Positions 35,948-49,634 of a DNA stretch of 64,000 bases are shown piece after piece. The stretch comes from Nicotiana tabacum (taxonomy: Eukaryota; Streptophyta; Magnoliopsida; Solanales; Solanaceae). The position numbers were made by a program, and so were the translations under genes. The stretch spans positions 69,184,153 to 69,248,152 of the forward strand of contig NC_134081.1 in assembly GCF_000715075.1 (NCBI RefSeq), read 5' to 3'. Below the pieces are notes generated by a model. The model had not been told where the DNA came from. It did no database searches and saw nothing but the letters and a program-made list of their open reading frames with translations. Every line of letters begins with the position of its first letter. Positions within the stretch are counted from its first letter, which is position 1.

Positions 35948-36120
35948 AGAACTTTAATGTCTGATATGTTTGGTTGTTTACAATTTTTTGATAGTCTTCA
36001 ATAGTATTATCTGGTGTTTCTACTTTATAATAAACTCGCATAACTTTAATGCATTTTATGTTTGATTGAGAAATTAACCATTTTTTGATGTCTTCAATTG
36101 TATTATCTGATTTTTCTACA
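35948..36120 (+). repeat. Diverged tandem duplication before the last 3'-UTR acceptor
   Basis: Two copies of about 75-80 bp are centred on 'ttttttgat.gtcttcaat.gtattatct', each ending in a tttctac tract. The second tract forms the putative acceptor at 36121. Confidence 0.65.
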
Positions 36121-36640
36121 GTGAAATACTTGGTTGTTTACCATATCAAGTATGCAACGATATAGTGGCTGGGCTCTTTGCTGGGCAGAACAGGTGTGAG
36201 CAAGGTTGCTAGAGCAACGATGTGCATTCAAAGACCTCAAATGGAACTTCGATACACCAGGGTGCTACAGGCACTGGTGTTCACCGTAGAATTAATCTTT
36301 GATCATATTGAATCAAAGATGGTCAGGAATAGGAGCACGAGGGAAGAAAGTCATATTACTGACATATCACCACAATTTTCGGCTGGTGTTCCTTGTGACG
36401 GCGTCTTTTCACCATCAGAGCTGTGGATATCCTCGTTCCTGCCTTTGACTCGGCTGATAATCAAGAAAATATAGTTTCTTAGATGGCAACTTAGCTTTTG
36501 TTGAACTGTAAATACAAATGTGGGATCACGGAAAGTGCCCACACTACTTATTCATATGTCTATAACCCCATATTAATTCTAGGCTTGACTTTGGAGGTAG
36601 GGCTTGTTTTAGCTAGTTAATCTAAGCAAAATCCAAGTGC

Positions 36641-37800
36641 TGAAGCATTGAACAATAGGATTCCCATTACTTGTGTGCTGTTGGGGTGTGCTAGGGTAAG
36701 TTTTGTTGGTAAAATGAAAGAGCATTTTGGTGTTGATCCATCCAGCCGTTCAAAATAATAGTGCAGTTTATATATTAAACAATTTTATTTCTGTAGATCG
36801 TTAATTTTTCATTTATTCGATTTACTTGAGTTGCTTTCAGTTCTTCCCCTTCCCAACAAGAGGAACCCCGAGGTTGAGGGCTACTTGTTTCCAATATTTT
36901 TATAGTGTGGTAACAATCGAGGGAAAGATCTTATCATGTGAAACGATCTGTTCAAGTCCATAGCCACTGAAAAAGTATGAATTTACACTTGTTTCCATTG
37001 AATGCGCAAAGTTGACTAAGAGGCAACTCTATTCGGACCAATTTTCCAATAAATAGACTTGGAACACACCTAGAAAAGAGAGTTGCGGTGGATTCCTCCC
37101 ACTAGTAATTTTGGTTTAAAGTCTCATTTTGCCACCAACAAAGACTGAAGTGCTTCAAATAGGAACAGAAATCTAGTGTATTCTAATTTCGAACTAGGAA
37201 TTCAATAGTCTAAGTATTTGTTGTCCACAGCTAATGGTATCATCACCTTGCAGAGAAGTGGAACATACCAAAATTGAGTACTAGCTCCATTTTGTTCATA
37301 GGTCGGAGCCAACCTTCAATCCCGGTAACAATGTTTCAATGATTAAGTATAGATGGGTTGGAACTAACCTTCAACCCCGTTGAACAATATTTCTATGATT
37401 AGATGGGGATAATATTAGAACTTGCAATACTTAGGAGTTAATAGATGCTTGGAATCGAAGATATAAATGAACTTAAGTTTGATAATTGCCTTGATGGAGT
37501 AGCTTTTTGTGCTATAAATTATCCTCTCTTTACTACAAAATAGATATTATTTTTATTCAAAAATGGTTAATATTGCGTTTAATTTAGTCCCAAGTTGGTA
37601 ATCCATTGATCAAAAGCTCACCATCGAATTGAAATGCACAGAGTTCAAATTTCAGTGACCTTATAGAATTCAAAATATGCACCTCATTTATATTGAAATA
37701 GCACCTGTCACATCTCCTAATAGGTAAACTAGTTTAAATTGCGAGTCATATTTTGTCCAAATATTGCGTGCTAAGTTTTTATTTTACGGCGACATATGAG
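36641..37800. other. Intergenic DNA between UPF3 and the right MULE
   Basis: No gene was recognised. A short imperfect tandem repeat around 'ccaaccttcaatcccggt' lies at 37305-37405. Confidence 0.5.
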
Positions 37801-38654
37801 GGGGAAGTGCACAGTTAGCCAGTAATAAAAGATGTATTTACTTTCAGCCACTGTTTAAAATGTCTTTAGTCTTTAGCCATTACTTTAATAAACTTTTACC
37901 CGCCCGGACGAAAATACCCCTCTGCTATAATAATTTCGCTGAAACCTACGTGTAACGACCCGACCGGTCGTTTTGAGTATTATAACCCCGTTCCCCCATT
38001 TACTGCTCAATTTATGCTTTACAGTTATTTTATGACTTGCCGGGGTAGTTAGTTCGGGTCCGGAAGGAATTCAGAATGAAATGGGACACTTAGTCTCATA
38101 ATTGAAAATTTAAGTTAGAAAAGTTGACCGGATGTGGACTTATGCGTAAACGACCTCTGATTTGAATTTTGATGATTCCAATAGTTCCGTATGGTGATTT
38201 TAGACTTAGGAGCGTGTCCGAAAAATTATTTGGAGGTCCGTGGTGGAATTAGGCTTGAAATGCCGAAAGTTGAAATTTTGGGAAGTTTGACCGTGGGTTG
38301 ACTTTTTAATATCGGGGTCGGAATCCGATTCTAAAAATTTGAAATACCTCCGTTATGTCATTTATGACTTGTGTGCAAAATTTGAGGTCAATCGGATGTG
38401 ATTTGATAGGTTCCGGAGTCGTTTGTAGAAACTTAAAATTTTAAAGTTAATTAGGCTTGAATTGGGGTATGATTCGTGGTTTTAGCATTGTTTGAGGTGA
38501 TTTGAGGGTTCGATTAAGTTCGTATGATGTTTTAGGACTTGATGGTATGTTTGGTTGAGGTCCCGGGGGGCTCGAGTGAGTTCCGGGGGTTAACAGATCA
38601 TTTTTGGCCTTGGTGAGATTGCTGATATCTGCTGCTGCATTTTTCTGATTTTCT

Positions 38655-39050
38655 CTTTCGCATTCGCGAGTGGGCTATCGCGTTCACGAAGAGTGTTTTC
38701 TGAGTGTGAGGTTTTGATCTTCGCGTTTGCGAAGGGGAGGACGTGAACGCGAAGGTATGGTCTGTGTGTGCATCGCGAACGCGTTAGTGGTGTCGCGTTC
38801 GCGAAGATGAGTGAGGCTATTGGGAAACCCAGGTCCTTGTTCTACTCGTTCGCGAGGTGGTGGTCATGTTCGCGAAGGTCTGAGCTGGTAAAGCTTCGCG
38901 TTCGCGAAGTCGTGGTTGCGTTCGCGAAGGGTAAGATTTGTAAAGCTTCGCGTTCGCGAAGTCACGGTCGCATTCGCGACGGGCTAAATTTGTGGACAGT
39001 CGAGTTGTGCTTCGTGAACGCGAGGGACCTGTCGCATTCGCGAAGAAGAG
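38655..39050 (+). promoter_or_regulatory. CGCGTTCGCG palindrome array in 5' LTR
   Basis: At least a dozen copies of CGC(G/A)TT(C/T)GCG, often extended to TTCGCGAA, lie in 400 bp. They end just before an AT-rich cattttttattttta stretch. Confidence 0.6.
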
Positions 39051-40019
39051 AGGTTTGGACTGAAAGTTTAAGTTCAGAAAATGGGACTTTGTCCCATTTT
39101 TTATTTTTAACGATTTGGAGCTCGGATTGAGGCGATTTTTGGGATATTTTCAGAGAAAACAACAGGGTAAATGTTCTTAACTCAATGTTGGCTAAATTAC
39201 CCGAATCCATGGTTATTTTTATCATTTAATTGGTGAATTAAGTTGAAAAAGTTTGAAAACCCTCTTGGATAAATTTGAGGATTTGAGGGCCGAATTGTTA
39301 TCGGAATTTAGTAATTTTGGTATGGTTAGACTCGTGGTGGAATGGGGGTTCATATTTTGTAACTTTTGTCGAGTTCCGAGACGTGTGTCCCGGGCGAATT
39401 TTGTAGTTAAAATTCGGATTTTTATGGTATAAATTATATTTTCATATGGAATTAATTCCAATAAATTTTATTGATTGACACAAATTATTGGTGACTACAT
39501 TCGAGGCATTCAGAGGCCGATTTGCGAGGCAAAGGTATAGCAGAGTAAAGAATTTCATGCTCTGAAGTAAGTAACATCTTTAAATATGGTTCTAAAGGTA
39601 TGAAACCTCGAAATTTGGTGTCATTTGATTATTTTGGAGGTGACGCACATGCTAGGTAACGGGCGTGTGGGCATGCACCGAGGGGATTGTGACTTGGTCT
39701 GTCCCGGGAAACTGTAAAGCTGAATAACTTGTTGATAGTTATGTGCTCTCTATGTGTTGTGGAAACTTGACTATAAGTCATGCTAGAAACCATGTTTAGG
39801 CTATATGTTGGTATTGTTGGGACCCATAGAGGTCGTGCACATGTTGAATTATCTGCTTAAATTGTTGTTTTGTACTCAGTCACCGCTTACTTAATTATTT
39901 TATCTCAGTCTCTATTGTTCATTATTGATGTATCTTATCATTGTTGTTTGGGCTGATTTTATGATTGTTGAGAGACCGAAAGACTAGAGAGCTTGAGGGC
40001 ATGATTGTGAGATATTATA

Positions 40020-40265
40020 CCACAACACGTGAGTTGGCCGTGCAACACGTGAGTTGGCCGTACAGATCATTATATTATATTATAGCACGTGAGTTGGTCG
40101 TGCAACACGCGAGTTGGGCATGCGGATCCTTATATTATACTATAGCACGTGAGTTGGCCATGCATCACGTGAGTTGGCCGTGCGGATCCAGATATTTATA
40201 TTATGGCACGCGAGTTGTCCGTGCAGCACATGAGTTGTCCGTGCAGCACATGAGTTGCCCGTGCG
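40020..40265 (+). repeat. CACGTGAGTTGGCCGTGC tandem array
   Basis: Pairs of GCACGTGAGTTGGCCGTGC-type units alternate with 'ggatccttatattatactata' type spacers. Each unit has GCAC/GTGC ends able to pair, and a CACGTG G-box core. Confidence 0.85.
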
Positions 40266-41016
40266 GATTATAGCGCTTGGGTGGTAGGAGCCCCTCCGGA
40301 TTCTGTACACCCCAGTGAGCGTGGGTACCCATTGAGTGTGATTGTTGACTCGATGCGCGGTTCGTGATTGTTGTCCTGAAAGGTTGTACTTGCTTTCCTT
40401 TTGTTGTTGCACTTAGTTGCTATCTGTCATTGTTGTTAAATTCTCTGAAAGAATTTATATCCGGATTACATGAACTTGAACTGTATAAATTGATTTGACT
40501 TAAACTGCTGGATTTGAAAGCATGTCTATTCTCTGTTGGAATTATTGAAAATGAACTATAACTGTGTAGCTCGTCATTATCTTCAGTTCCTTAGTTATTA
40601 TTGTTATTTGCTGAGATACTACACCCTGCACTTAGTGTGCAGATCCATGTGTTTTCGAACATAGCGGGTGCTAATTCTCTCGCATAGTTGATTTTTCGGA
40701 GATTCAGAGGTAGCTGCCGTGTTTCACAGACCTTGCCTCTCCTTCCCTATCTCCTTATTTACTGCATTTGGTCTCAGACTATTATGGACCATATTTTCTA
40801 GACTTTTACTCATATTAGATGCTCATGTACTCAGTGACACCAGGTTTTGGGAGTGTTTCTATATGTATTTGTGAATTTTCTTCTACTGAATTTAATCATT
40901 TTATTTTTAAATATAAAATATATGGGAGTTTATTGAGATTATCGGCTTGCCTAGTATTGAGATAGGCGCCATCACGACAGGTGAGATTTTGGGTCGTGAC
41001 AAGTTGGTATCAGAGC

Positions 41017-43592
41017 ATTAGGTTACATAGGTCTCACTAGTCATGAGCAGGTTTAGTAGAGTCTTGCGGATCAGTACGGAGACGTCTGTACTTATCTTCG
41101 AGAGGTTTCCGAACCCTTAGGAAAATTTTACTTTCTTGTATTCTATCGTACGGAATTGATTCAGCTTGAAACATAACTCTTTGAATTCCTTCCACGCATT
41201 CGTATGCGCACATGAGCGCTCGGTATTAGCTGTGCATCACCGGCTTATGATTCTATGAACGCGATTCAAGATGTGTATTCTGTGTTATGGTGATGGGCTA
41301 GTCTGGAGGACTTGAGGCCAGGTTTTAGATCGCAGCTTAGGCTCGGTAGCTTCAGTTGTAACCTGTATATTTGGACTCATATGTTCGGTAATGTCCCTAC
41401 GAGTAGAATTTCTGGCTCGATGAACGGTGGAATGGCTTTGTGATGAGTATGCTGTAACTGTGGGATGTGTTAAGACAATTTGAATGTGACGAGAAGTGTT
41501 TCCTTGAAATGTAAAGGAAGTCCATTGGGTGCTTTATTTTCGTTTTGATGTGACATACAATCTCGAGTGTGAATGTTTTGAAAGAACTTTCACGCTATTA
41601 AATTGTGGGACAAATTAAATTCTCATGTCTTGTCAATGAGTTTGGACTCAAGAAGAGTAAGTGATTGTGGTTACGAATGGGCATTTCTAATGTTGATGGC
41701 TCGAGAAAGATGATCTTCGAAGAGGCTTAGAGTCGGTAATATTTTATTGGTTTAGGTGCGACATAGATGCATTTTGATTTGATGCAACAATTGGGCAGCA
41801 AAGTATGAGGGAAGACATGATGGGAAGTGTTTCGCGGTGGTTAAAGTACTAGCAGGTCAAGTAGGAGAAGTAGAAGTTGCTTAAAGGATATGATTTAACT
41901 GAAGTACGAGCAGCAGATTTGCATATGGATTCTGTGGTAGGGTAGTCGCGTGCCTTAAGAAAGTGTAGAACGGCTTGGACATCATGATAGAATGTGATTT
42001 AGCCTACAAACTTTATTTGGAGTGATGGTTACTATACGGAGAAAGATTGAATATAGAAGAAAGGAGTTTGTTTGAAATGAAGATGGATGTGAAGGTCTGA
42101 TTATCGTTTTAGGCGCAATATGACTTGAGTTCGGAAGGTATTGTTGAACTTTCAGTCATTGTCAATAGGTAAAGTGCAGACTTATAAAAATGGTGGACGA
42201 GCATGAGCTCAGGAGAATTTACTGATTACGTAGTCATTGCACTCAGTGCTGCGTTGTTGGAAGATGTCGGTAAGGAATTCCACATGTGGGTTATCTCCTC
42301 TGAGCATTTAGCGGTGGCGTGATGCTGATGAAGCTTCTGCGAGGAATATTACTTGCTACCCGATAAGAGGTCGAGTGTGTGACTGTGGCTGGTGATTCAG
42401 AATTTTCATGAAAAGCTTAACAAAATACTTCGAACAGTCTGGCGGGTTAATGGTGCGAGATCTTGGTAATTGAGAAGGGAAATCTTTGCGGGTTCTAATT
42501 TTATATAATTGCAGCTTAAGGCTAAGTGGGGGAGCCTGCTATTGATAATTTGGTTTCATGGTTATGTGTTAAATTTTAGTTTTGGTCTGACGCACACTTG
42601 TGGTTTAGTTATGACTTACAGAGGTGGAGATTGAGGATGACTCGGGTAAGTAAATTCCCGGATACGGGTTATATGGAACTTTATAGAAATATGAAAATTA
42701 TAGAACGATTAAGTTGTTGTTTTGAAGGGTGTAGTGCACACGAAGTATGAATTTGATTGGTCGTGTTAAGGCAAGGTTACTTATTTGAGTGTTGACTATG
42801 CTAAAGCAGCACATGTCTTTTGGCCCGTTTGGGGCGGAGTAAATTAGATTTGAGCAGAGTAGATAACTATCGAGAGGGTTCTAATGGGTTCAAAATGTAT
42901 ATGTGGAAATTGAAAATTTTTTGAATTTGTATATCACTAGAATCAGTTACTTACATTGGATGGTATCGGGACGTGCTGTAATTCTGTTTGACTATGGATT
43001 CTACATTTCAGTGTAAGAAAGGAAAGAGGAACAATTTTAAAATTCGCATAAGGTATTTTCAGAGTGAGTGTTATGGTTGGGGTAATTATGAAGGTGCTTA
43101 AGAAGAATACAGTGGCTTATAGGCCTTAGGGCGATGTGGTTTTATGTTAAGAGGTCTTGTAGTGAGCTTTGGGTAAGGATAGTAGTGTTTTGACAAGGAG
43201 AAATGATAACCTGAGGGTGATTTAGAAGAACTCGGAGAAAATAGAACAAATGGGTAACATGATGGATCAGTATGGTAATGGTATGCTTGGTTCTTTTAGT
43301 TCTTATGATGAGGTGAGGCTTTATGGGTGTTTTGTGGCAATACTCTCGGATTTGGCAACCTATGTGGCTTGGTCGAGTTAGAGGAATTCAGTTCTAATAG
43401 CTTGGTTATGTGCAAATGGATTTCAAAGTGTTCCTGATGGTTTCTACCATGGTTTGAGACGGATATGTCTTACCGGCGTGAGGAACATGTTATGTATTGT
43501 GATTTCCTCCTGGAAAGAAGCAAAAGATATGTTTCTAACTAATAATGTATGTAATTTGCTGGTGACTCAGAGTTGATAATGGGATTCTTATG
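41017..43592 (+). mobile_element. Non-coding internal region, left part
   Basis: Between the PBS and the inserted chromovirus there is no gag or pol motif on either strand and almost no long open frame. Together with 57476-59256 this gives about 4.36 kb of internal DNA, typical of large retrotransposon derivatives that rely on another element's proteins. Confidence 0.7.
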
Positions 43593-44224
43593 TGTCACGA
43601 CCCAAATACCTAACCTGTTGTGATGGCGCCTATCGTGGTACTAGGCAAGCCGACTCATTCCAAAACCAACCGATATTTTCATTTCAAAGATACTTTCAAG
43701 GCTATTTAGCGTAAAAACCTTCGTAAATGAGTTCAAATCAAAATAAAAGTGCGGAAAAGGAAATCCCAACATCGGGGTGTCACTAGTCATGAACATCTAC
43801 TACAATCTGTCTAACAATATGAAGGCTAACTCAGCCTCGAAAATAGCTAAATACAACTAAAGGAAGATACCAGGGAGAAGAGCAGGGGTTGCGATCGCCA
43901 AGCAGCTACCTTGCTATCTCCGAGGAAAATCTACAACCAGAATAATCAACAACCTCTACCGTGTCCAGCTACACCTGGATCTGCACACAAGGTGCAAGGA
44001 ATAATGTGAGTATGCCAACTCAGTAAGTAACAACAATAAGTAAACACTGAGCAGTAGTGACGAGCAATAAAGCATATAAAGTTCATATCATGAAATCTCA
44101 GTAAAAATACAACATGCTTTAAAATCAGTGTTTCAATCAAATCATCTCGTTTAAAACCCAGTCCCAGTAAAAATCATTTAAAGATATTTTTCAACAGTTT
44201 CAAACAGAGGAAAAATGCACTGGT

Positions 44225-44415
44225 GAGCAAAAATGATGAAATTATAAATAGCCCCTCGGGCAAAGCATCACTCATATACAACCCCTCGGGCAAACCTCAC
44301 AGTCACTCGTGCCACTCGGGCATACCTCACAATCACTCTTGCCACTCTGGCATACCTCACAATCACTCTTGCCACTCGTGCATACCTCACAATCACTCAG
44401 CACTCGGCACTCGCA
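44225..44415 (-). repeat. Tandem units with GCCC-CTC-GGGC cores
   Basis: About six units of 23-30 bp occur, such as gccactcgggcatacctcac, with GCCC/GGGC or GCC/GGC ends that can pair. Confidence 0.8.
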
Positions 44416-45547
44416 CTCAGTAGGTACCTGCGCTCACTAGGGTGTGTACAGACTCCAGAGGGCTCCTTCAGCCCAAGCGCTATATCAAGCCAAATCATGG
44501 CATAAATCACTCAGGCCCTCGGCCTATATCAAACATGCTGTGGCATGCAACCCGATCCCATAAATATTGTAACAAATCAGGCCCTCAGCCTCACTCAGTC
44601 ATAAACCTCTCAAGCCACTCGGGCATTTCAGTAAAAACAGGGCATTCGGCCCAAAACAACATTTATATGCATCAAAATAGAGTCATAAAACTGAGTTATG
44701 CAGTAAACAAGTATAACCATGACTGAGTATAGATTTTCAATCAAAAACAGTAAGAGGATAGTAAGAAAAGGTCCCTAAGGATCCAAACAGCACTGGCACA
44801 AGGCCCAAATATGGCATTCGGCCCAATTTACAGAAACTCTTTCTAAAACATATAAGTATCATATAATTTCAAAAAAATATGCAACTTTACAGTTGCTACG
44901 GGACGGACCAAGTCACAATCCCCAATAGTGCACGCCCACACGCCCGTCACCTAGCATGTGTGTCACCTCAAAATAGTAGAATGATACAAAATCTGGTTCC
45001 CTCAGGACTAGATTTACAATCGTTACTTACCTTAAACCGGTAAAATCTCTACCCCATAATGCTCTTGCCTCTCGACTCGGCCTCCAAATGCTCCGAATCT
45101 GTTCACAATCGGTACAATACCATCAATATACGCTAATGGAATGAATTCCACAAGAAAAATAATCAAATTAGCCCAAAAATCCGAAATTGGCTCAAACCCG
45201 ACCCCACATCTCGAAATCCAACAAAATTTATAAAACTAGAAAGCCCATTCACTCACGAGTCCATACATATAAAATTTATCAAAATCCGACATCGTTTGGT
45301 CCTTCAAATCCTTAAATTAATCTCTTAAAAATCCCAAGCCCTAACCCCTCATTTTCACTAATTACATGATTAAAAAACGGGAAATCACCATATATACGAG
45401 TATTAGGGCTCAAGCAACTTACCTCACTGATAGACCTTGAATCACCTTTCAAACATCACTCCAAAAGCTCCAAAAACCGACTTTAAAATGGTGAAAATGA
45501 ACCAAATTCGCGAAGGGTTCTATTTATGGTTTCTGCCTAGGCTTTTT

Positions 45548-45865
45548 CGCACATGCGGACCATTTATCGCTTCTGTGCAACCGCACCTGCGGAAAAATCC
45601 ATCACAGGTGCGGAACTCACTTATGAGCCCAGGTTCCGCATCTGCGGCCAACCTGTCGCACCTACGCTTGCGCACCTGCGCGTGCCACGCCGCATTTGCG
45701 AAGCCAGCCTTCTTCCTTCCTTCCGCATCTGCGCCCCAGGTCTCGCACCTGCGGGCTCGCAGATACGATAGACTTCTCGCACCTGCGCATCCCACCTAGA
45801 CCAGCACTGCCCGCACCTGCGAACCCCCATGCGCACCAGCAGCCCCGCACCTGCGACTCCCTTTC
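45548..45865 (-). promoter_or_regulatory. CGCACCTGCG / CGCATCTGCG palindrome array
   Basis: More than a dozen decamers occur, for example CGCACCTGCG, CGCATCTGCG, CGCATTTGCG and CGCACATGCG. A TATA-like ataaatag (minus strand, near 45525) lies directly downstream in LTR sense. Confidence 0.6.
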
Positions 45866-46569
45866 CGCAGGTGCAGAAATATCAGTAGCAGCAGCTTTAG
45901 CTGCATTTTCCAACTTCGACAAATCCGTTAACCACCCGGAATCACCCCGACGCCCTCGGGACCTCAACCAAAAATACCAATAAGTCAAATATCAACATAC
46001 AAACTTAGCCAAACTTTTGAATCACTCAAAACAATATCAAAACACCAAATTACCCTTGGATTCAAGCCTAAGAACTTCTAAATTTTCAAATTCGGCAACC
46101 GATGTCGAAACCAACCAAACCACATCCGAATGACCTCAATTTTGCACACACGTCATAAATGACACTACGAATCTACTCCAACTTTTGAAATTTCATTCCG
46201 ACCTCGATATCAAATTTTTCACTGCCGACCGAAATTGCCAAATTTTCAACTTTCGCCAATTCAAGCCTAATTCCACTCCGGACCTCCAAATCACATTCCG
46301 GATGCGCTCCTAAGTTCAAAATCACCTAACGAAGCTAATAAAGCCATTAGAATTCAAATCTGAGATTGTTTACGCATAAGTCAACATCCAGTTGACTTTT
46401 CCAACTTAAGGTTCTGAATAAGAGACTACGTGTCTCATTCCACTCCGAAACTACTCCAGACCCGAACCAATCAACTCAATACAATACAATATGGATAAAT
46501 AACACATAAAGAAACATAAATGGTGGAAACAGGGCAATGACTCTCGAAACAACCGGCCGGGTCGTTACA

Positions 46570-48951
46570 TCCTCCCTCTCTTAAACAACCGTTTGTCCTC
46601 GAACGGGTCTAGAAATATACCTGGAGTCTTGAATAGGCATGGATATCTGCTCCGCATCTCCCGCTCGGTCTCCCAGGTGGACTCCTCCACAGGATGACCT
46701 CTCCACTGCACCTTCACTGAAGCTATATCCTTTGACTTCAACCTTCGAACCTTCCGATCCAAAATAGCTACCGGCTCCACATCATAAGTCATATCACCCT
46801 CCAACTGAACCGTGCTGAAGTCCTAAACATGGGGCGGATCTCCAATATACTTTCGGAGCATAGAAACATGAAATACTGGGTACACACTCGACAAGATGGG
46901 TGGCAAGGCAAGCTTATAAGCCACCTCCCTAATTCTCTGAAGCTCCTCAAAAGGCCCAATGAACCGGGGGCTCAACTTGCCCCTCTTCCCAAACCTCATA
47001 ACACCTTTCATGGGTGATACCTTCAGCAAAACCTTCTCCCCAACCATGAAAGATACATTACGGACCTTCCTATCCGCATAGATCTTTTGCTTAGACTGCG
47101 CCGTGCGAAGCCGCTCCTGAATCAATTTTACCTTATCTAATGCATCCTGGACCAAGTCTGTACCCAAGAGCCTAGCCTCACCCAGCTCAAACCATCCAAC
47201 CAGAGATCTATACCTCCTCCCATATAAAGCCTCGTACGGAGCCATCTGAATACTTGATTGATAGCTGTTGTTATATGCAAACTCCGCGAGTGGCAGAAAC
47301 TAGTCCCATAAACCACCAAAGTCAATGACACAAGCACGCAACATGTCCTCCAATATTTGAATAGTGCGCTCAGACTACCCGTCCATCTAACGGTGAAAGG
47401 TTGTGCTCAATTCAACCTGAGTACCTAACTCTCGCTACACGGCCCTCCAAAACCGTGAAGTGAACTGAGTATCCCTATCTGAAATGATGGAAACTGGGAC
47501 ACCATGCATGCGAACAATCTCTCGGATGTAAATCTCAGCCAACCTCTCTGAAGAGTAAGTAGTACCAACTAGAATGAAGTGCGCGGACTTGGTCAGCCGA
47601 TCCACAATAACCCAAATAGCATCGAACTTCCTCAAAGTCCGTGGGAGCCCAACTACAAAGTCCATGGTGATCCGCTCCCACTTCCACTCCGGAATGCCTA
47701 ATCTCTAAAGCAAGCCAATCGGCCTCTGATGCTTATACTTAACCTGATGACAGTTGATATATCGAGCTACAAACCCAACTATATCCTTCTTCATCCGCCT
47801 CTACCAATAGTGCTGTCTCAAATCCCGGTACATCTTCGCAGCACCCGGATGGATGGAATACCGCGAGCTATAGGCCTCCTCAAGAATTAACTCTCGAAGC
47901 CCATCTATATTAGGCACACATATCCGGCCCTGCATTCTCAACATACCGTCATCACCAATAGTCACATACCTAGCATCACCTCTCCGAACCCTGTCCTGAA
48001 GAACGAGCAAGTGGGGATCATCATACTGACGCTCCCTGATACGGTCATAAAGAGAAGACCTGGAGACCATACAAGCCAATACCCGACTAGGCTCAGAAAT
48101 ATCCAATCTGGCAAGCTGGCCCGCTAAGGCCTGAACATCCAATGACAAAGGTCACTCTGTTGCTAGAAGATATGCTAAACTCCCCAAACTCTCTGCCCGG
48201 TGACTCAAAGCATTGGCCACCACATTGGCCTTCCCCGGATGGTACAAGATAATGATATCATAGTCCTTAAGAAGCTCCAACCATCTCTGCTGACGCAAAT
48301 TAAGTTCTTTCTGCTTGAACAGATGCTGTAGACTCTGGTGATCAGTATAGATCTCACAATGAACCCCATACAAATAATGACGCCAAATCTTCAAGGCGTG
48401 AACAATAGTTGCTAACTCAAGATCATAGACAGGAAAGTTCTTCTCATGGGTCTTCAACTGGCATGAGGCATAGGCGATCACCCTACCATCTTGCATCAAA
48501 AATAAACCAATTCCTATCCTCGAGGAATCACAATACACGGTGTAAGAACATGAAGCTGATGGCAGAACTAACACTGGAGCTGTGGTCAAAGCAGTCTTGA
48601 GCTTCTGAAAGCTCTCCTCACACTCATCTGACCACCTGAATGGAGCACCCTTTTGGGTTAATCTGGTTAAGGGTGAAGCAATAGACGAGAAACCCTAAAC
48701 GAACCGCCGATAATAACCAGCCAAACCAAGAAATCTTCGAATCTCTGTAGCCGAGGACGGTCTGGGCCAACTCCGAACCACCTCTATCTTCTTCGAATCA
48801 ACCTGGATACCTTCACTGGACACCACATGTCCCAAGAATGCTACTGAACTAAGACAAAACTCACACTTGGAGAACTTTTCATAAAGCTTCTCCTCCCTCA
48901 ATCTCTATAATACAATCCTCAAATGCTGAGCGTGCTCCTCTTGGCTACGAG
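46570..48951 (-). pseudogene. Chromovirus pol, 3' half: RT end, RNase H, integrase, chromodomain
   Basis: Minus strand from 48951: the second part of RT ([29 protein letters not shown]), RNase H at 48589-48152 ([25 protein letters not shown]; the usual VVADALS reads VVANALS, losing an acidic residue), the H2C2 region about 48000-47720, the integrase core ([23 protein letters not shown]), the GPFE integrase tail, and a chromodomain at 46804-46600 (VKVQWRG, ESTWETE). Several single-base stops (for example HYW-stop-RR near 47805) break the frame. The chromodomain places it among chromoviruses, likely Del/Tekay. Its RT is split at 48952 by the solo LTR. Confidence 0.92.
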
Positions 48952-49634
48952 AGTACTGTAATGACCCGGTTAGTCGTTCTGAGAGTTATAGTCCCGTTTT
49001 CCCTATTTCTACTTATTTATGTATTTTTCAGCTGTGTTGAGTTGCATCGAGTTGGTAGGTTTGGGTCCGAAGTAGTTTTGGAGCCAAATGAACACTTAGT
49101 CTCTTAGTTAGAAAAGTCAACCGAAAGTTGACTTATGAGTAAACGAATTCGGATTTGGATTTTTATGATTTGGTTAGCTTCGTTGGGTGATTTTAGACTT
49201 AGGAGTGTGTCTGAAATATAATTTGGAGGTCCGTGGTAGAATTAGGCTTGGATTGGCGAAAGTTAGAAATTTGGCGATTTTGGTCGGCAGTGGAAAATTA
49301 GGTATCGGGGTCGGAATGGAATTTTGGAAGTTAGAGTAGGTTCGTAGTGTCATTTGTAACATGTGTGAAAAATTTGAGGTCATTCGGACATGGTTGATAG
49401 GTTTCGGCGTCGTTGGCGAATTTTGAAAGTTTAGAAGTTGTTAGGCTTGAATCCGAGGTTGAATTGGTATTTTGGTGTTGTTTTGGGCATTCCGAAGGTT
49501 CGACTAAGTTCGAGTAGTGGTATATGACTTGTTTGAATTTTTAGTTGTGGTCCCGAGAGCGTCAGGGTGATTCCGGGTGGTTAACGGATTGGTCGAAGTT
49601 AGAAAATGCAGCTGAAGCTGCTGCTACTGATATT

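Larger units (their letters stand above)
34095..36640 (+). other. UPF3 3' UTR with two probable introns
   Basis: Fifteen nt after the stop is a strong donor (gtaagt, 34110) with an acceptor at 34170 (tcttccacag). The next strong donor, ggggtaagt at 34327, could pair with the acceptor ttctacag at 36114-36121. A more exon-like, less AT-rich stretch follows to about 36640. The last junction would then lie about 171 nt past the stop, beyond the roughly 50-55 nt limit used by NMD. The 36122-36640 part has no convincing protein; its transcription is inferred. Confidence 0.45.
37951..41001 (+). mobile_element. 5' LTR of non-coding (LARD-like) element
   Basis: This 3051-bp LTR runs from TGTAACGACC to CGTGACA, is preceded by the duplication CTACG (37946-37950) and followed by a tRNA-iMet PBS (TGGTATCAGAGC, 41005-41016). 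It pairs with 59257-62268. It holds a palindrome array at 38655-39050 and a tandem array at about 40020-40265. Confidence 0.93.
43593..46569 (-). mobile_element. Chromovirus 3' LTR
   Basis: This 2977-bp LTR reads on the minus strand from TGTAACGACCCGG (46569) to GGTCGTGACA (43593). The left flank TTATG (43588-43592) matches 57471-57475. The polypurine tract (rc of tcctccctctctta) is at 46570-46583. Confidence 0.95.

Noticed and set aside
36178..36474. 98-residue frame downstream of UPF3
   Set aside because: There is no recognisable domain. The position and flanking acceptor fit a 3'-UTR exon better than a separate gene.
45437..45988. Long open frames on both strands over the LTR palindrome arrays (also at 49545-50020, 56268-56889, 59747-60463)
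   Set aside because: CpG-rich self-complementary repeats avoid stop codons in several frames at once. The peptides are Arg/Cys/Ala-rich repeats of the array and match no family.
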